DNA of 64,000 nt from Bacteroidota bacterium (lineage in GTDB: Bacteria > Bacteroidota > Bacteroidia > Chitinophagales > Chitinophagaceae). Below are positions 25,410-34,917 of the stretch, one piece after another; within the stretch, counting starts at the first letter, position 1; every line of letters starts with the position of its first letter. Below the pieces are notes generated by a model. That model made no database searches. It was not told where the DNA came from and saw only the letters and a list, made by a program, of their open reading frames with translations. The stretch covers positions 62,001 through 126,000 of the forward strand of contig JADJSG010000004.1 in NCBI GenBank assembly GCA_016711825.1, in the 5' to 3' direction. A program made the position numbers and the translations under genes.

Positions 25410-26333
25410 TTAATATACCCACATATCATGTTCTCTATTAAAGATTTTTTCTTTAATATCTTCACCTTCATTTAGAATATCAATATTCTTTTTGTAGTTT
25501 TTAATATCTTCTTGTAATGGATTATTGATTGTTGATTTTAATACAAAACTAGAGAATAGTCTTTTTTCAAAAAAATCATCCCATGTAATTCTATATACAT
25601 CGTTTTCAGGATTGTACACTTCAAACTTAGCGTTACTACCTCTTAAATCAGGATAGTATAACCAGAATAAAGGAACTGCAGGTCGTGCTGTACCATCAGT
25701 ATTTTTCTTTTCGATATATGGTGCCATTCCAATAATTCTAACTACCATACGACCTAAGTTTTTATCAAAAATCCAATCTTCTTTTAATCTAAATTTAGTA
25801 ATTTGATCTGGGTCAAATGATTTATTGATGATAATTTGATCGTAAGTACCGTCAGGATTCTCTCTTTCGATAGTATCTGGTGGAGGTACTAATTTAGTCA
25901 TCACATCTTCCAAAGTTAATGGAGCTGTAAATCTTTCATCAACAAAAGCGGTAATTTGACCTTGTTTGATAGCATGTAATAAAATCTCAATATACATACC
26001 ACCACCACTTTCTTCATCACCAGGATATCTGAAAGCAAAATTTTGTTTTTGACGAGTATCAATTTCACGCCATACTCTTTTTTTCCAAAGTACATCAGCC
26101 TCTCTGATTGATTGCCAAGGAGTCACATAATTATTATGTTCAACTCTATCAATAGCACCATCTCTTCTTAATGAAGGTTTCCATTCTGAATTTACAATCT
26201 GTGCTGTGCCACCTGCTACATTTGGGTCTACATTCACTCCTGATGGAGGTGGTACACCTGGCTGAGCAATTATTGTGGAGGTATACAACATTGCAACTGC
26301 AATTCCCCATTTAATTTTACTGATATTTTTCAT
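25410..26333 (-). CDS. gldN: Gliding motility / T9SS protein GldN
   Basis: 307 residues with a signal peptide (ending IIAQ). GldN is a periplasmic protein that forms, with GldK, the ring-shaped outer-membrane-associated part of the T9SS. The family pattern is clear from PWQSIREADVLWKKRVWREID, KNFAFRYPGD-like and MYIEILLHAIKQGQITAF. It is the last gene of gldK-gldL-gldM-gldN and starts 23 nt after gldM. A strong terminator follows. Confidence 0.95.
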   Translation of the reverse strand: MKNISKIKWGIAVAMLYTSTIIAQPGVPPPSGVNVDPNVAGGTAQIVNSEWKPSLRRDGAIDRVEHNNYVTPWQSIREADVLWKKRVWREIDTRQKQNFAFRYPGDEESGGGMYIEILLHAIKQGQITAFVDERFTAPLTLEDVMTKLVPPPDTIERENPDGTYDQIIINKSFDPDQITKFRLKEDWIFDKNLGRMVVRIIGMAPYIEKKNTDGTARPAVPLFWLYYPDLRGSNAKFEVYNPENDVYRITWDDFFEKRLFSSFVLKSTINNPLQEDIKNYKKNIDILNEGEDIKEKIFNREHDMWVY

Positions 26334-26356
26334 AATTTGAATAAATAATTATAATG

Positions 26357-27985
26357 TTAACAATTTATAATAAAGTTTAATGAACCAATACTTCTTGTAG
26401 TACCGTCGGGTCCTTTTGCTTTTATATTTTCTATAAATAATCTATCTCCTGGTTTAAGTGTTTCCATGATGTCTTTTACATCAGCACCAGCATTAGGTCC
26501 AGATAAGTACATATTTCTTGAAGCAGCTTCTTTTGGATCGCCTCTTTTTGGTTGATAGAACATTGTGAAACCAACAACTTCAAATTTGGCATCAAAATCA
26601 AAACCATCTAATTTGGCAAATATAGCAATTTGGGCTTTCAATGCGTTAGCACATACCGGGCCACCTTTACTATTTGCACATAATGGATAAGGATCAGGAA
26701 TTCTTTTTACACGATATTCATAAGTACCAAATGCTTTTGTGGTTCCGTCGCCTAATTTACCCGTTAAGGTTATTTTGGCTTTACTACCAGGTGCGCCTGT
26801 AGTTTTAACAACAAATTTATTGATTCCTTCTGCTTTTGTTAAAGTACAACCTTCAGAAGAATAAGACAAGCTACCTGCTGGAATACCAGATGCTGAGAAA
26901 GTAACCGGATTATCAACACCAATATAAAACACATTCATCTTATCAAGTGAAATAGAAGCTTGTGCTTCACCAACATAGTAAGTTGCGGTTTCGGTAAATG
27001 TTTTAGTTTCATTTGTATTTGGATCAGTAAATGAACCAGAAACTGTAATTTTTTGTTCACCTTTACCATTAGCAATGGTTGTGTATTCTGCCACACCCTC
27101 TTTCACTGCAATACCACCACCATTTACTCTTATTGTTAAGGCATTAGCTGTTTTATTATAAGCCCCCAACATAATTTTGGCAGAATATTTTTCACCTGGC
27201 AATAAATAACTATTTGGTGAAGAAATCAATAATGCATAATCAGGTAAAGGTATTTTTTTGTCTCTTTTTTCACCCGTAGCAGCTTGCCACAAACGATCAA
27301 TAACCATTGATTCAGAGCTTTTAACGTCATTGATATATTTATCTAAAATCGTAATTGCACCGATAGCAGGTACCATATGGAAATTACCATAACTCCAGTC
27401 ATTTGTTTTGTTTTCTTCGCTTTCAATAATGTCAAAATTAATTGGAAATTGTTTTTCTAATTCTTCATTTCTATCTCTAATTGATTCGATACTATCACCC
27501 CCTACTGGAACCAAAGCGGCAATATCTTTGATATATTGCTCAAGTTTGCTTTTCATCTCAGGTCCTTTCTTTTCAGCTTCAATCATAATAGCAGTAGCTG
27601 CATCCAAATCTTCTGGTCTATCTAATAAACCTGTTTTAGGATTAATACCACCAGCACGTGTGATAATCAGTTGTTTGTATGTCTCTAAAAGAGCAGACAT
27701 TTCTTTTGACTTTTCTGTTGCTTTCAATATATAAGGACGGAAATCAGTCATTTTTTTCAACTTCTTTGGATTCTCTTGAATTTCAGGATCATTCATCCTT
27801 TCATCATATTTTCTCAAAGAAAAAGAGTTGGTAGAATCAATGTTTCTACTTGAAATGACAAGACTTTTATCTACTATTTTGAATGCATTTAATATTTCAC
27901 TTGATACGTTCATCGCTAACAATGCTGTTAGTACTAGATACATCAAGTTAATCATTAACTGCCTTGGTTCTTTAGGTAAAGACAT
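26357..27985 (-). CDS. gldM: Gliding motility / T9SS motor protein GldM
   Basis: 542 residues. One N-terminal membrane helix (about 10-28, INLMYLVLTALLAMNVSSEIL) anchors it in the inner membrane, and four periplasmic domains span toward the GldKN ring. With GldL it forms the proton-driven motor. The signature start MSLPKEPRQLMINLMYLVLTA and the long periplasmic region with a GDSIESIRDRNEELE helix match GldM. It sits between gldL and gldN. Confidence 0.96.
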   Translation of the reverse strand: MSLPKEPRQLMINLMYLVLTALLAMNVSSEILNAFKIVDKSLVISSRNIDSTNSFSLRKYDERMNDPEIQENPKKLKKMTDFRPYILKATEKSKEMSALLETYKQLIITRAGGINPKTGLLDRPEDLDAATAIMIEAEKKGPEMKSKLEQYIKDIAALVPVGGDSIESIRDRNEELEKQFPINFDIIESEENKTNDWSYGNFHMVPAIGAITILDKYINDVKSSESMVIDRLWQAATGEKRDKKIPLPDYALLISSPNSYLLPGEKYSAKIMLGAYNKTANALTIRVNGGGIAVKEGVAEYTTIANGKGEQKITVSGSFTDPNTNETKTFTETATYYVGEAQASISLDKMNVFYIGVDNPVTFSASGIPAGSLSYSSEGCTLTKAEGINKFVVKTTGAPGSKAKITLTGKLGDGTTKAFGTYEYRVKRIPDPYPLCANSKGGPVCANALKAQIAIFAKLDGFDFDAKFEVVGFTMFYQPKRGDPKEAASRNMYLSGPNAGADVKDIMETLKPGDRLFIENIKAKGPDGTTRSIGSLNFIINC

Positions 27986-28049
27986 TCTTTATTAATATTT
28001 TTCTAATTAAATAAATTTATTTTTTTCTATTGTTATACTACTCTATCAA

Positions 28050-28889
28050 CTATCTGCCCTGCATTGCAGTTAACATATTGCCATATACCTGATTCAATGT
28101 TCCTAAGTTTTTAGCTAATAATCCAATTTGTTCTTTTGCTTTATTTGCATCATCAGCACTACTTTGCATAGCATCAGATGCATTCACTAAATTACTATAG
28201 AATTTGTTCATTGCTTTCAAATGATTGTTTGCATCTTGTAATTCTACTTCATAAATTTGATTTAATGAGCCCAAATTCTTAGTCAATGTTGTTACCTGAC
28301 TATGGAATTTAGCCGTTTCATCAGCTGCATTGTTAAATGATGCTAATGTATTAGTAGCGCCTAAGAAAGTATCTTTCATTTGACCTAAAGCAGCTGTAGC
28401 TTCTTTTGCTTTGTTAGCATAATCATTGGTAGCTGCTGCTACGTGTGTAATATCTTTTACTTGATTAACGGTTTCTCCAAAACGTTGGAAATTCTCGTTC
28501 AACTTTTTAAGATTTGTTGGATTCATATTGGCTTCCTCTAACATTTTATCTAAAGAAGCAGTTGCTGAACTACCACTGGATCCATTGATACCTGCGATTG
28601 GCGTTGGTGAAAATTTAATCCCTTTTTTGTATGCTTCAACATGTGGATTTTGATCAAGTCCTGGGTAATATTTTTCCCAATAATAATCTTTGTGTGGAGG
28701 CAAAATACCTAATAGTGCAAAGATAAAGGCTTCAACACTCATCCCTACTATAAGTGCAGGACCTGCCCATGACCAGTGTTGTAACTTAGCCAACGCTCCA
28801 ATTAGTACCACTGACGCTCCTAAACCAATAATAAGGTTCTTTAATTGTTTTCCTGCTGAAGTTTCGAAAAATAAGGATATTGATTTCAT
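28050..28889 (-). CDS. gldL: Gliding motility / T9SS motor protein GldL
   Basis: 279 residues. Two inner-membrane helices lie at about 18-34 and 43-63, then a long cytoplasmic coiled-coil tail. E53 in the second helix (GMSVEAFIF) corresponds to the conserved intramembrane glutamate that is needed for the proton-driven GldLM motor in studied relatives. KLQHW between the helices is also family-typical. The C-terminal tail has internal helical repeats (KNLGSLNQIYE, KNLGTLNQVYG). Confidence 0.96.
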   Translation of the reverse strand: MKSISLFFETSAGKQLKNLIIGLGASVVLIGALAKLQHWSWAGPALIVGMSVEAFIFALLGILPPHKDYYWEKYYPGLDQNPHVEAYKKGIKFSPTPIAGINGSSGSSATASLDKMLEEANMNPTNLKKLNENFQRFGETVNQVKDITHVAAATNDYANKAKEATAALGQMKDTFLGATNTLASFNNAADETAKFHSQVTTLTKNLGSLNQIYEVELQDANNHLKAMNKFYSNLVNASDAMQSSADDANKAKEQIGLLAKNLGTLNQVYGNMLTAMQGR

Positions 28890-28933
28890 TTTCTAATTTA
28901 TTGTTTTATTTTAATTAATTTAATCTGTAGATT

Positions 28934-30226
28934 TTATTTTTTTCTTTTAGGTGATTTGTTCGTTAGCGCAGGAGAGATATACTGTACCAAACATCTAAAT
29001 CCTATAAATGCTTTAGCGGTATCTGCAAATTCGTAATCACGATTGCTCACTTGTAAAAAACTTGCTACATCTTTCCAACTGCCACCTTTAGTAACTTTAC
29101 GTTTCCACCATGTAGGATCTGCTTCTTTTGCTTTACTTCTGATTTCCGGAGACATATCTGCTACATTATTATAGGTAGATGATTCATAAGGAGATAATGT
29201 CCACTCTGCAACATTACCACTCATATTATATAAACCATAATCATTTGGCCAATACGCATCAGCTCTTACAGTATACAAACCACCATCTGCACTATAATTA
29301 CCTCTGTTTGGTTTAAAATTAGCTAAATAACATCCTTTTTTGTTTACGATATACGGACCGCCCCATGGATAAGGTGATTGAGTACGACCACCACGTGCTG
29401 CCCATTCCCATTGTTCTTCACTTGGTAAGCGAAATTCACCTTCTAAATATTGTTTTTTAGAATCTTTGTACCCTCTCCAAAATTTAGTTCTCCAATGACA
29501 AAATGCATTAGCTTGATACCAATTAACACCTACCACAGGATAGTTATTAAATGCTGGATACCAAAAATATTGATGTGCAATTGGCTCATTATATGAATAC
29601 GAAAACATTTTCATCCATACGGTTGTATCAGGATAAGCTCCTACATCATATTTCACTAAGTATGATGAACGGGTAAGATTTTGTCCAGGTGTTGATTCAC
29701 GTGCCATTCTATCATAATCAAATGATTCGTAATGATACTTCAACTTTGCATTGTCAAATTCTTTTTTACCCCAAATACTTTCAGTTGATGGAATGTAGTA
29801 AGCTGCCATAGCATCTTGCACATCATCACTTCCCCATTTAAGTTTCTTTTTCCAGTCAATAATTTGACTTCCATCTGGCAAGTCTTTAAAGTCTCCCAAT
29901 ATAGAGTGCGCTGTAGAATCACGAACCCAGTCAACATATTGTCGATATTCTGAATTAGTTACTTCTGTTGCATCCATAAAGAAGCCAATCATCTGTACTG
30001 TTCTGTTTTTTACATCGTTAGCATTTCTGATGTCCTGGTCACTAGCACCCATATGCATCACCCCCGAAGGCACCCATGTCATACCGGTTGGTGTTGGCAC
30101 TGTGGTATTTGTTCTGTGAGTAGTACCCACTAACTGTCCGTTAGAAGTAGTACCTCCGCCGCCACATCCCCAAGCTGTAACTATTAATCCTAATGCGAAT
30201 AATCGTAACGAAAATTGTTTTATCAT
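28934..30226 (-). CDS. gldK: Gliding motility / T9SS lipoprotein GldK
   Basis: 430 residues. Lipoprotein signal with lipobox cysteine at residue 21 (TAWGC). The rest is a formylglycine-generating-enzyme (SUMF1) fold: MTWVPSGVMHMGA, FFMDATEVTNSEYRQYV, YPVVGVNWYQANAFCHWR, RLPSEEQWEWAARGG, and the closing KGGSWKD...FIGFRC. GldK uses this fold structurally in the ring with GldN and is not expected to be an enzyme. The frame opens at 30295, but the lipobox position and the promoter at 30256-30286 place the start at 30226. Confidence 0.95.
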   Translation of the reverse strand: MIKQFSLRLFALGLIVTAWGCGGGGTTSNGQLVGTTHRTNTTVPTPTGMTWVPSGVMHMGASDQDIRNANDVKNRTVQMIGFFMDATEVTNSEYRQYVDWVRDSTAHSILGDFKDLPDGSQIIDWKKKLKWGSDDVQDAMAAYYIPSTESIWGKKEFDNAKLKYHYESFDYDRMARESTPGQNLTRSSYLVKYDVGAYPDTTVWMKMFSYSYNEPIAHQYFWYPAFNNYPVVGVNWYQANAFCHWRTKFWRGYKDSKKQYLEGEFRLPSEEQWEWAARGGRTQSPYPWGGPYIVNKKGCYLANFKPNRGNYSADGGLYTVRADAYWPNDYGLYNMSGNVAEWTLSPYESSTYNNVADMSPEIRSKAKEADPTWWKRKVTKGGSWKDVASFLQVSNRDYEFADTAKAFIGFRCLVQYISPALTNKSPKRKK

Positions 30227-30255
30227 AGTCCGTTTATTGTTTTTATACAAGAAGG

Positions 30256-30286
30256 CAAATATATTAAAAATATTTGTTAAGTCAAA
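30256..30286 (-). promoter_or_regulatory. Near-consensus promoter of gldKLMN
   Basis: On the minus strand TTTG (30286-30283), 19-bp spacer, TATATTTG (30263-30256) and then CC. Both boxes are perfect matches to the Bacteroidota housekeeping consensus. The leader to the gldK ATG is about 25 nt. Confidence 0.75.
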
Positions 30287-30451
30287 TATCTGCACAATAT
30301 ATGTAGGATATTTTAATTCTTATATAAAAATGTTTAAATTTTTTTTTTTTTGATTTTTGAAGAATAAAAGAGTATGTATAAAAATGAACTCCACTAACTG
30401 TTTTATCCCCCGATAAAATCAAATGCTAAGAAAGAAAAAAAAACTCACAAA

Positions 30452-32491
30452 TCAAAATTTATTGTCAAAAAATACTGTCATTGTATCTTCTATTGAGGTG
30501 AAAGGGGGTAGACAGTTATTATTTCTACATACATATACAAGTGTTTCCCCATTTTTAAATTTATGTTTGATCGATTCTATATTTTCCTCCTCAGAACTTA
30601 CCACATAAGTAACGTAGGCATGAGGCATTTTATTGTAAAGTGCATAAAGATCCTTTTTTGCATCCGCTCCTACGATGGTAATTTGCGTTTCATGTTCATT
30701 TTTACTCAGATATAAAGCTGCCCATACCCCAAAAGATGTGGGATATGTATGATAAAAATTTTGCATATTTAAAATCATTTTACGCGATTGTTCTACCCAA
30801 GACAATTGGCTAAAAGCATACCCAAGATGATCAAATACTTTACACAAAACACTGTTTGATGCAGGTACAGCTCCATCGTAAGTTTCAATTTTATTAATAG
30901 GGACCTGTAAATATTGATGATTGGTATAATTAAATAAAACAGCATCGTTTGATTTAAAATGTTGTTCAATATAGATTATAATTTCTTTCGCTTTCAGTAA
31001 ATAATCAGGCTTTGCCGTGGCTGTATTTAATTGAATCAATGCCATTGACAAATAAGCCAAATCGTCGAGGTAGGCTGGTATCTTTTGCTGGTCGTTTTTT
31101 ATGGTATGACAATAAAGATAGTGTGGGTGTGCCATTTTCGACAAAAGAAACTTCATATTACTGATCGCTAAATTTAAGTAAGCGCCATCATCAAAAATGA
31201 TTGCTGCTGTTGATAATGCTTTATTCATTAATGCATTCCAACCCAGCAACACTTTGTCGTCTGTCAGTGGTTTGATACGTTGGTTTCTGATTGTAAATAA
31301 CTGCGTGTTGATCTGTTGAATTATTTTCCAGGTTTCTTCACTGGTATTATTTTTACTTTCATAGGTCGTATATAAAATATTGGTATGTTCCCAATTACCC
31401 TGCTCTTTGATTTGATAATATTCTTTATAGAGTTCATATTGCTCGCCCAATAGATCTTTAAGGGATGTAGTATCCCAGGTATAATATTTACCTTCAACCC
31501 CCTCACTATCTGCATCTTGTGCCGAATAAAAAGCCGTATTATCATCCATCATTTCACGTTGTAACCATGCTACAGTTGCTGAAACAATTTCTTTGTAAAA
31601 AATATTTTTGGTGTAAGCATAAGCCAAGCTATAAACCTCAATCAACAATGCATTGTCATAAAGCATTTTTTCAAAATGCGGGGCTATCCAAAAAGTATCA
31701 GTACTGTATCGAGCAAAACCGCCCCCCAGATGGTCGTAAATACCCCCCATAGCCATTTTGTCTAATGACAAACAGGCTTGTTTTAAAGCAGCTTCCTCTT
31801 TATAGATAGCATAATAATCAAGTAAATATTTGATGGTAAAGGTAGCAGGAAATTTAGGTGCATTGCCAAATCCACCTTCTGTAGTATCAGCCTGAGCCAT
31901 GATTTTTTTAAAAATCATTTGATCGGCTGTTGCTTTGTCAGATGAATGCTTCGTACTTTCTACAGATTGTATTTTAGAGAGTGTAGGTAAGTCCGAAGCT
32001 TGTTTTAAGTGAAGCATCATTTGGGTTGCTTGTTCTTGAACAGCCTGGTTATTTTGGGTATAATACTGCGATACGTTCACAAGTATTTCTTTCCAAGAGG
32101 CTCTGTTATATGCTCTTACTGGCGGAAAATAAGTACCTCCATAAAAAGGTTTTTTATCTGGGGTTAAAAATACATTGAGTGGCCAGCCACCACTGCCTGT
32201 CATGGCTTGAACAGCATCCATATACATATGATCGATGTCAGGGTATTCTTCCCGATCAAGCTTTATATTCACATACAATTTGTTCATGAGTGCTGCCACT
32301 TCTTCATTTTCAAAACTTTCATGCGCCATCACATGACACCAATGGCAAGATGAATAACCTATGCTGAGTAATACTGGTTTATTGGTTTGGCGAGCCAATT
32401 CAAATGCAGCTTCACCCCAAGGCTGCCAATGTACAGGATTTGCAGCATGTTGTAATAAATAAGGTGATGTTTCGTGTTTGAGTAAATTCAT
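30452..32491 (-). CDS. Thioredoxin domain-containing protein (DUF255/YyaL, SPATA20 family)
   Basis: 679 residues, the usual length. The N-terminal ~160 residues form a thioredoxin-like domain: SPYLLQHAANPVHWQPW, then the SSCHWCHVM motif with C49 and C52, LDREEYPDID and GSGGWPLNVFLTPD. The rest is an (alpha/alpha)6 barrel like those of mannose-epimerase/glycosidase families (HFEKMLYDNALL). Biochemical role unknown, though very widespread. Monocistronic, convergent with nothing nearby. Confidence 0.92.
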   Translation of the reverse strand: MNLLKHETSPYLLQHAANPVHWQPWGEAAFELARQTNKPVLLSIGYSSCHWCHVMAHESFENEEVAALMNKLYVNIKLDREEYPDIDHMYMDAVQAMTGSGGWPLNVFLTPDKKPFYGGTYFPPVRAYNRASWKEILVNVSQYYTQNNQAVQEQATQMMLHLKQASDLPTLSKIQSVESTKHSSDKATADQMIFKKIMAQADTTEGGFGNAPKFPATFTIKYLLDYYAIYKEEAALKQACLSLDKMAMGGIYDHLGGGFARYSTDTFWIAPHFEKMLYDNALLIEVYSLAYAYTKNIFYKEIVSATVAWLQREMMDDNTAFYSAQDADSEGVEGKYYTWDTTSLKDLLGEQYELYKEYYQIKEQGNWEHTNILYTTYESKNNTSEETWKIIQQINTQLFTIRNQRIKPLTDDKVLLGWNALMNKALSTAAIIFDDGAYLNLAISNMKFLLSKMAHPHYLYCHTIKNDQQKIPAYLDDLAYLSMALIQLNTATAKPDYLLKAKEIIIYIEQHFKSNDAVLFNYTNHQYLQVPINKIETYDGAVPASNSVLCKVFDHLGYAFSQLSWVEQSRKMILNMQNFYHTYPTSFGVWAALYLSKNEHETQITIVGADAKKDLYALYNKMPHAYVTYVVSSEEENIESIKHKFKNGETLVYVCRNNNCLPPFTSIEDTMTVFFDNKF

Positions 32492-32567
32492 ATTTTAATG
32501 ATTAAAATTGAGATAGATAGGCCATCAACTTCTTTTATTTTACCATTTAACGAAGGTAAAAAATGGT

Positions 32568-33281
32568 TTATCTTTTTTTACCAAATCCTACCATCAAAAA
32601 GAAGTTATAACCGAAGGCGGTATTTTTTTCGCTACGTCCATACCCTGCTAAATAGGCTGGCGGAAGCTGTTCAAATTTTTTAGGATTCACAAATGTTTTC
32701 ACCCGGATATTCCAGCCTAAAAAAATATTTTTAACTAGTTCGATTCTAAAACCTCCCCCTAGTTCTACCCAATGGGCTATAAAATTTGATTTTGGGATGG
32801 TACCTGCTGTATTCCCCCAAACGGTGTCTTGTATAAAATAAGTAGCAGCGCCGCGATTTACAAAGCCCAATCCATAACGTAAACCGATAAAGGCATTGTC
32901 CATATCGCCTTTAAACTCTTGTCCAAAAAAAGTTTTATCGAGCCCTAAGCGTATAAAAGCATTGTTGCTTGTAAATGTCATATTGGTGTTTTCCACAGAT
33001 GAGTTTCCAAAACCAACATCGGCAACGTAATATATCGCTTTTTTATAATGAACATCAAATGTAAATTCATAGGTATTATAATCTTTGGCTAAAGGAGAAG
33101 CTACAACCTTTGACAAATCGATCCCAACACGAAAATAATCAAACTTTTTTTCTAAACTATCTTTATCCTTAGCCATACTTAACAATGGCATGATTAACCC
33201 TAACAAACAAAGTGGGAAAAAGGCAAACCTGAAATTTGCCCTAAAGAAAAAAAGATTGTATGGTTTATTTTTTAATGACAA
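32568..33281 (-). CDS. DUF6048 family outer-membrane protein
   Basis: 237 residues. A signal-like hydrophobic segment (about residues 16-36) is followed by a beta-barrel pattern of alternating strands (FRVGIDLSKVV, YEFTFDVHYKKAIYYVADVGFG, FIGLRYGLGF, VELGGGFRIEL). Size and motifs resemble the DUF6048 family. The frame uses a TTG start that overlaps the upstream gene by 17 nt; no ATG keeps the whole signal segment, so TTG is likely real. It pairs with the lipoprotein just upstream, an arrangement common in this phylum. Confidence 0.65.
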   Translation of the reverse strand: MSLKNKPYNLFFFRANFRFAFFPLCLLGLIMPLLSMAKDKDSLEKKFDYFRVGIDLSKVVASPLAKDYNTYEFTFDVHYKKAIYYVADVGFGNSSVENTNMTFTSNNAFIRLGLDKTFFGQEFKGDMDNAFIGLRYGLGFVNRGAATYFIQDTVWGNTAGTIPKSNFIAHWVELGGGFRIELVKNIFLGWNIRVKTFVNPKKFEQLPPAYLAGYGRSEKNTAFGYNFFLMVGFGKKR

Positions 33282-33777
33282 TTTTTAGATTTTCCTTGTT
33301 TACATCATTGTTTACCGCAGATTGATTTATAATAATGGTATCAATGATATTGGTTGAATAACTTATATTGGTAATATTGAAAAAGGTTTCGTACCCGCAA
33401 GCAGTAGAAATAAAATGAGGCTCTCTGGTATAATGGAGCAACAATGAATCGATGGTTTCGGGTTCAGTGCTCGTTGAATCAGATTGAAAATACAATGTTA
33501 CGGAATCGGCATTTTGCGCGAGCGAAAGAAAATACTTACTGGTATTTTTAATATTTATAAAATAATTGAGGCTTGTACCAAAATACAAATTCGCATTGAC
33601 TTGCACTGAATCTTTAAAAGTATTGACAGTATCACGATAATAAAAACCACCACGCAAGGCTACTACTTTGGGGGTAAGACAGGTACTTGATTTATTGCAA
33701 CCATATATCAACAAGGTGATTGATACAATAAGTATTAATTTAAAATGCGGTAAAAAACGTTGGGTACCTATATTCAT
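33265..33777 (-). CDS. DUF6452-like lipoprotein
   Basis: 170 residues. N-terminal lipoprotein signal with the lipobox Cys at residue 27 (LIYGC). A CLTPKVVALRGGFYYRD stretch follows and two further cysteines (C33 and one in FISTACGYE). The remainder is a beta-rich domain. The order and position upstream of a DUF6048-like gene fits the DUF6452 family. Its 3' end overlaps the next gene by 17 nt, so the two are translated together. Confidence 0.65.
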   Translation of the reverse strand: MNIGTQRFLPHFKLILIVSITLLIYGCNKSSTCLTPKVVALRGGFYYRDTVNTFKDSVQVNANLYFGTSLNYFINIKNTSKYFLSLAQNADSVTLYFQSDSTSTEPETIDSLLLHYTREPHFISTACGYETFFNITNISYSTNIIDTIIINQSAVNNDVNKENLKIVIKK

Positions 33778-33810
33778 TGAATAATATAAAAAAAGAAAGT
33801 CTACTGAAGA

Positions 33811-34827
33811 TTAAAGTACTGTCCAGGTTTCATTGCCTGCTATCAGTGAGTCTAAATCACCTAAGCCTTTTTTGTTGATGGTAAACTGTATTTGTTGATG
33901 AAGTTGATCTTCATAACAAGGTCGTTGGGTGGCATAAAATACACCAAAAGGCCGTGGCATCGCATCATTATCAGCAGGATTGTCAAAAAGACGTGCTAAT
34001 ATTTGTGCTTTATGCAAATCATGTTCATCATGTATCCACAAATCATGTTCACTATACTCGTTTCCGATGCTCACAACTTTAGGAGTTAGTCCATCTAATA
34101 CGATACCCTGGGTGCGTTCATTACCAAATACTAAAGGTTTGCCATGTTCTACAAATAAGGTATTCGTTACTTTCGAGCCTTTTTCGGTAAACACTTCAAA
34201 AGCGCCATCATTAAAAATATTACAGTTTTGATAAATTTCTAAAAAGGAAGTTCCTTGGTGTGCTTCTGCTCTTTTAAGCATTTCTTGTAAATGCTTGGTG
34301 TCGCGATCCATACTTCGTGCTACAAAAGTAGCATCAGCCCCTAATGCTAAGGAAGCCGGGTTAAAAGGATGATCTAAACTGCCATAAGGGGTCGATTTAG
34401 TAATTTTTTCTGGTTCACTTGTGGGAGAATATTGTCCTTTGGTTAAACCATAAATCTGATTATTAAACAGTAGTATTTGTACATTAAAATTTCGACGCAA
34501 TAAATGAATGAGATGATTGCCTCCAATACTCATAGAATCACCATCACCAGTTACAATCCAGACACTCAGTTCGGGACGGGTTGCTTTCAGTCCACTTGCA
34601 ATGGCAGTAGCTCTTCCATGAATGGAATGCATACCAAAAGTGTTCATATAATAAGGAAAACGCGAAGAGCATCCAATACCTGAAATGATGACAAAGTTTT
34701 CACGCGGAATGCCTAAACCAGGCAAAACGGTTTGTACTTGTTTGAGTATACTATAATCGCCACATCCAGGGCACCATCTAACTTCTTGGTCAGTCGTAAA
34801 ATCTTTAGCTGTGAGGGTTGCATTCAT
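33811..34827 (-). CDS. 2-oxoacid:ferredoxin oxidoreductase beta subunit (KorB type)
   Basis: 338 residues. The thiamine-diphosphate-binding subunit of 2-oxoglutarate (or another 2-oxoacid):ferredoxin oxidoreductase. CPGCGDY (C19, C22) with C53 supplies Fe-S ligands, and TGDGDSMSIGG at 93-103 with FNN is the thiamine diphosphate/Mg site. The GSLDHPFNPASLALGADATFVAR part is typical of the 2-oxoglutarate type. The alpha subunit gene normally lies directly upstream, but here the next gene is a TonB receptor, so the partner must be elsewhere. A TATTTTTG element at 34853-34846 gives it its own promoter. Confidence 0.9.
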   Translation of the reverse strand: MNATLTAKDFTTDQEVRWCPGCGDYSILKQVQTVLPGLGIPRENFVIISGIGCSSRFPYYMNTFGMHSIHGRATAIASGLKATRPELSVWIVTGDGDSMSIGGNHLIHLLRRNFNVQILLFNNQIYGLTKGQYSPTSEPEKITKSTPYGSLDHPFNPASLALGADATFVARSMDRDTKHLQEMLKRAEAHQGTSFLEIYQNCNIFNDGAFEVFTEKGSKVTNTLFVEHGKPLVFGNERTQGIVLDGLTPKVVSIGNEYSEHDLWIHDEHDLHKAQILARLFDNPADNDAMPRPFGVFYATQRPCYEDQLHQQIQFTINKKGLGDLDSLIAGNETWTVL

Positions 34828-34845
34828 TGTCTAAGCGTTAGGGTG

Positions 34846-34853
34846 CAAAAATA
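34846..34853 (-). promoter_or_regulatory. Promoter -7 element of the oxidoreductase beta subunit gene
   Basis: TATTTTTG then CAC on the minus strand, 18 nt before the ATG. It fits TAnnTTTG and shows that the gene is not dependent on the upstream TonB receptor gene. No clear -33 box. Confidence 0.4.
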
Positions 34854-34917
34854 CAACGTATTATTTTAAATGATTTAGTTTTTTATTGCTCATCTTGCAA
34901 CGCGATTAAGTTTGATT

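Noticed and set aside
28934..30226. Formylglycine-generating enzyme (sulfatase activator)
   Set aside because: The gene is in the gldKLMN unit and has a lipobox; GldK uses the fold structurally, so an enzyme name would mislead.
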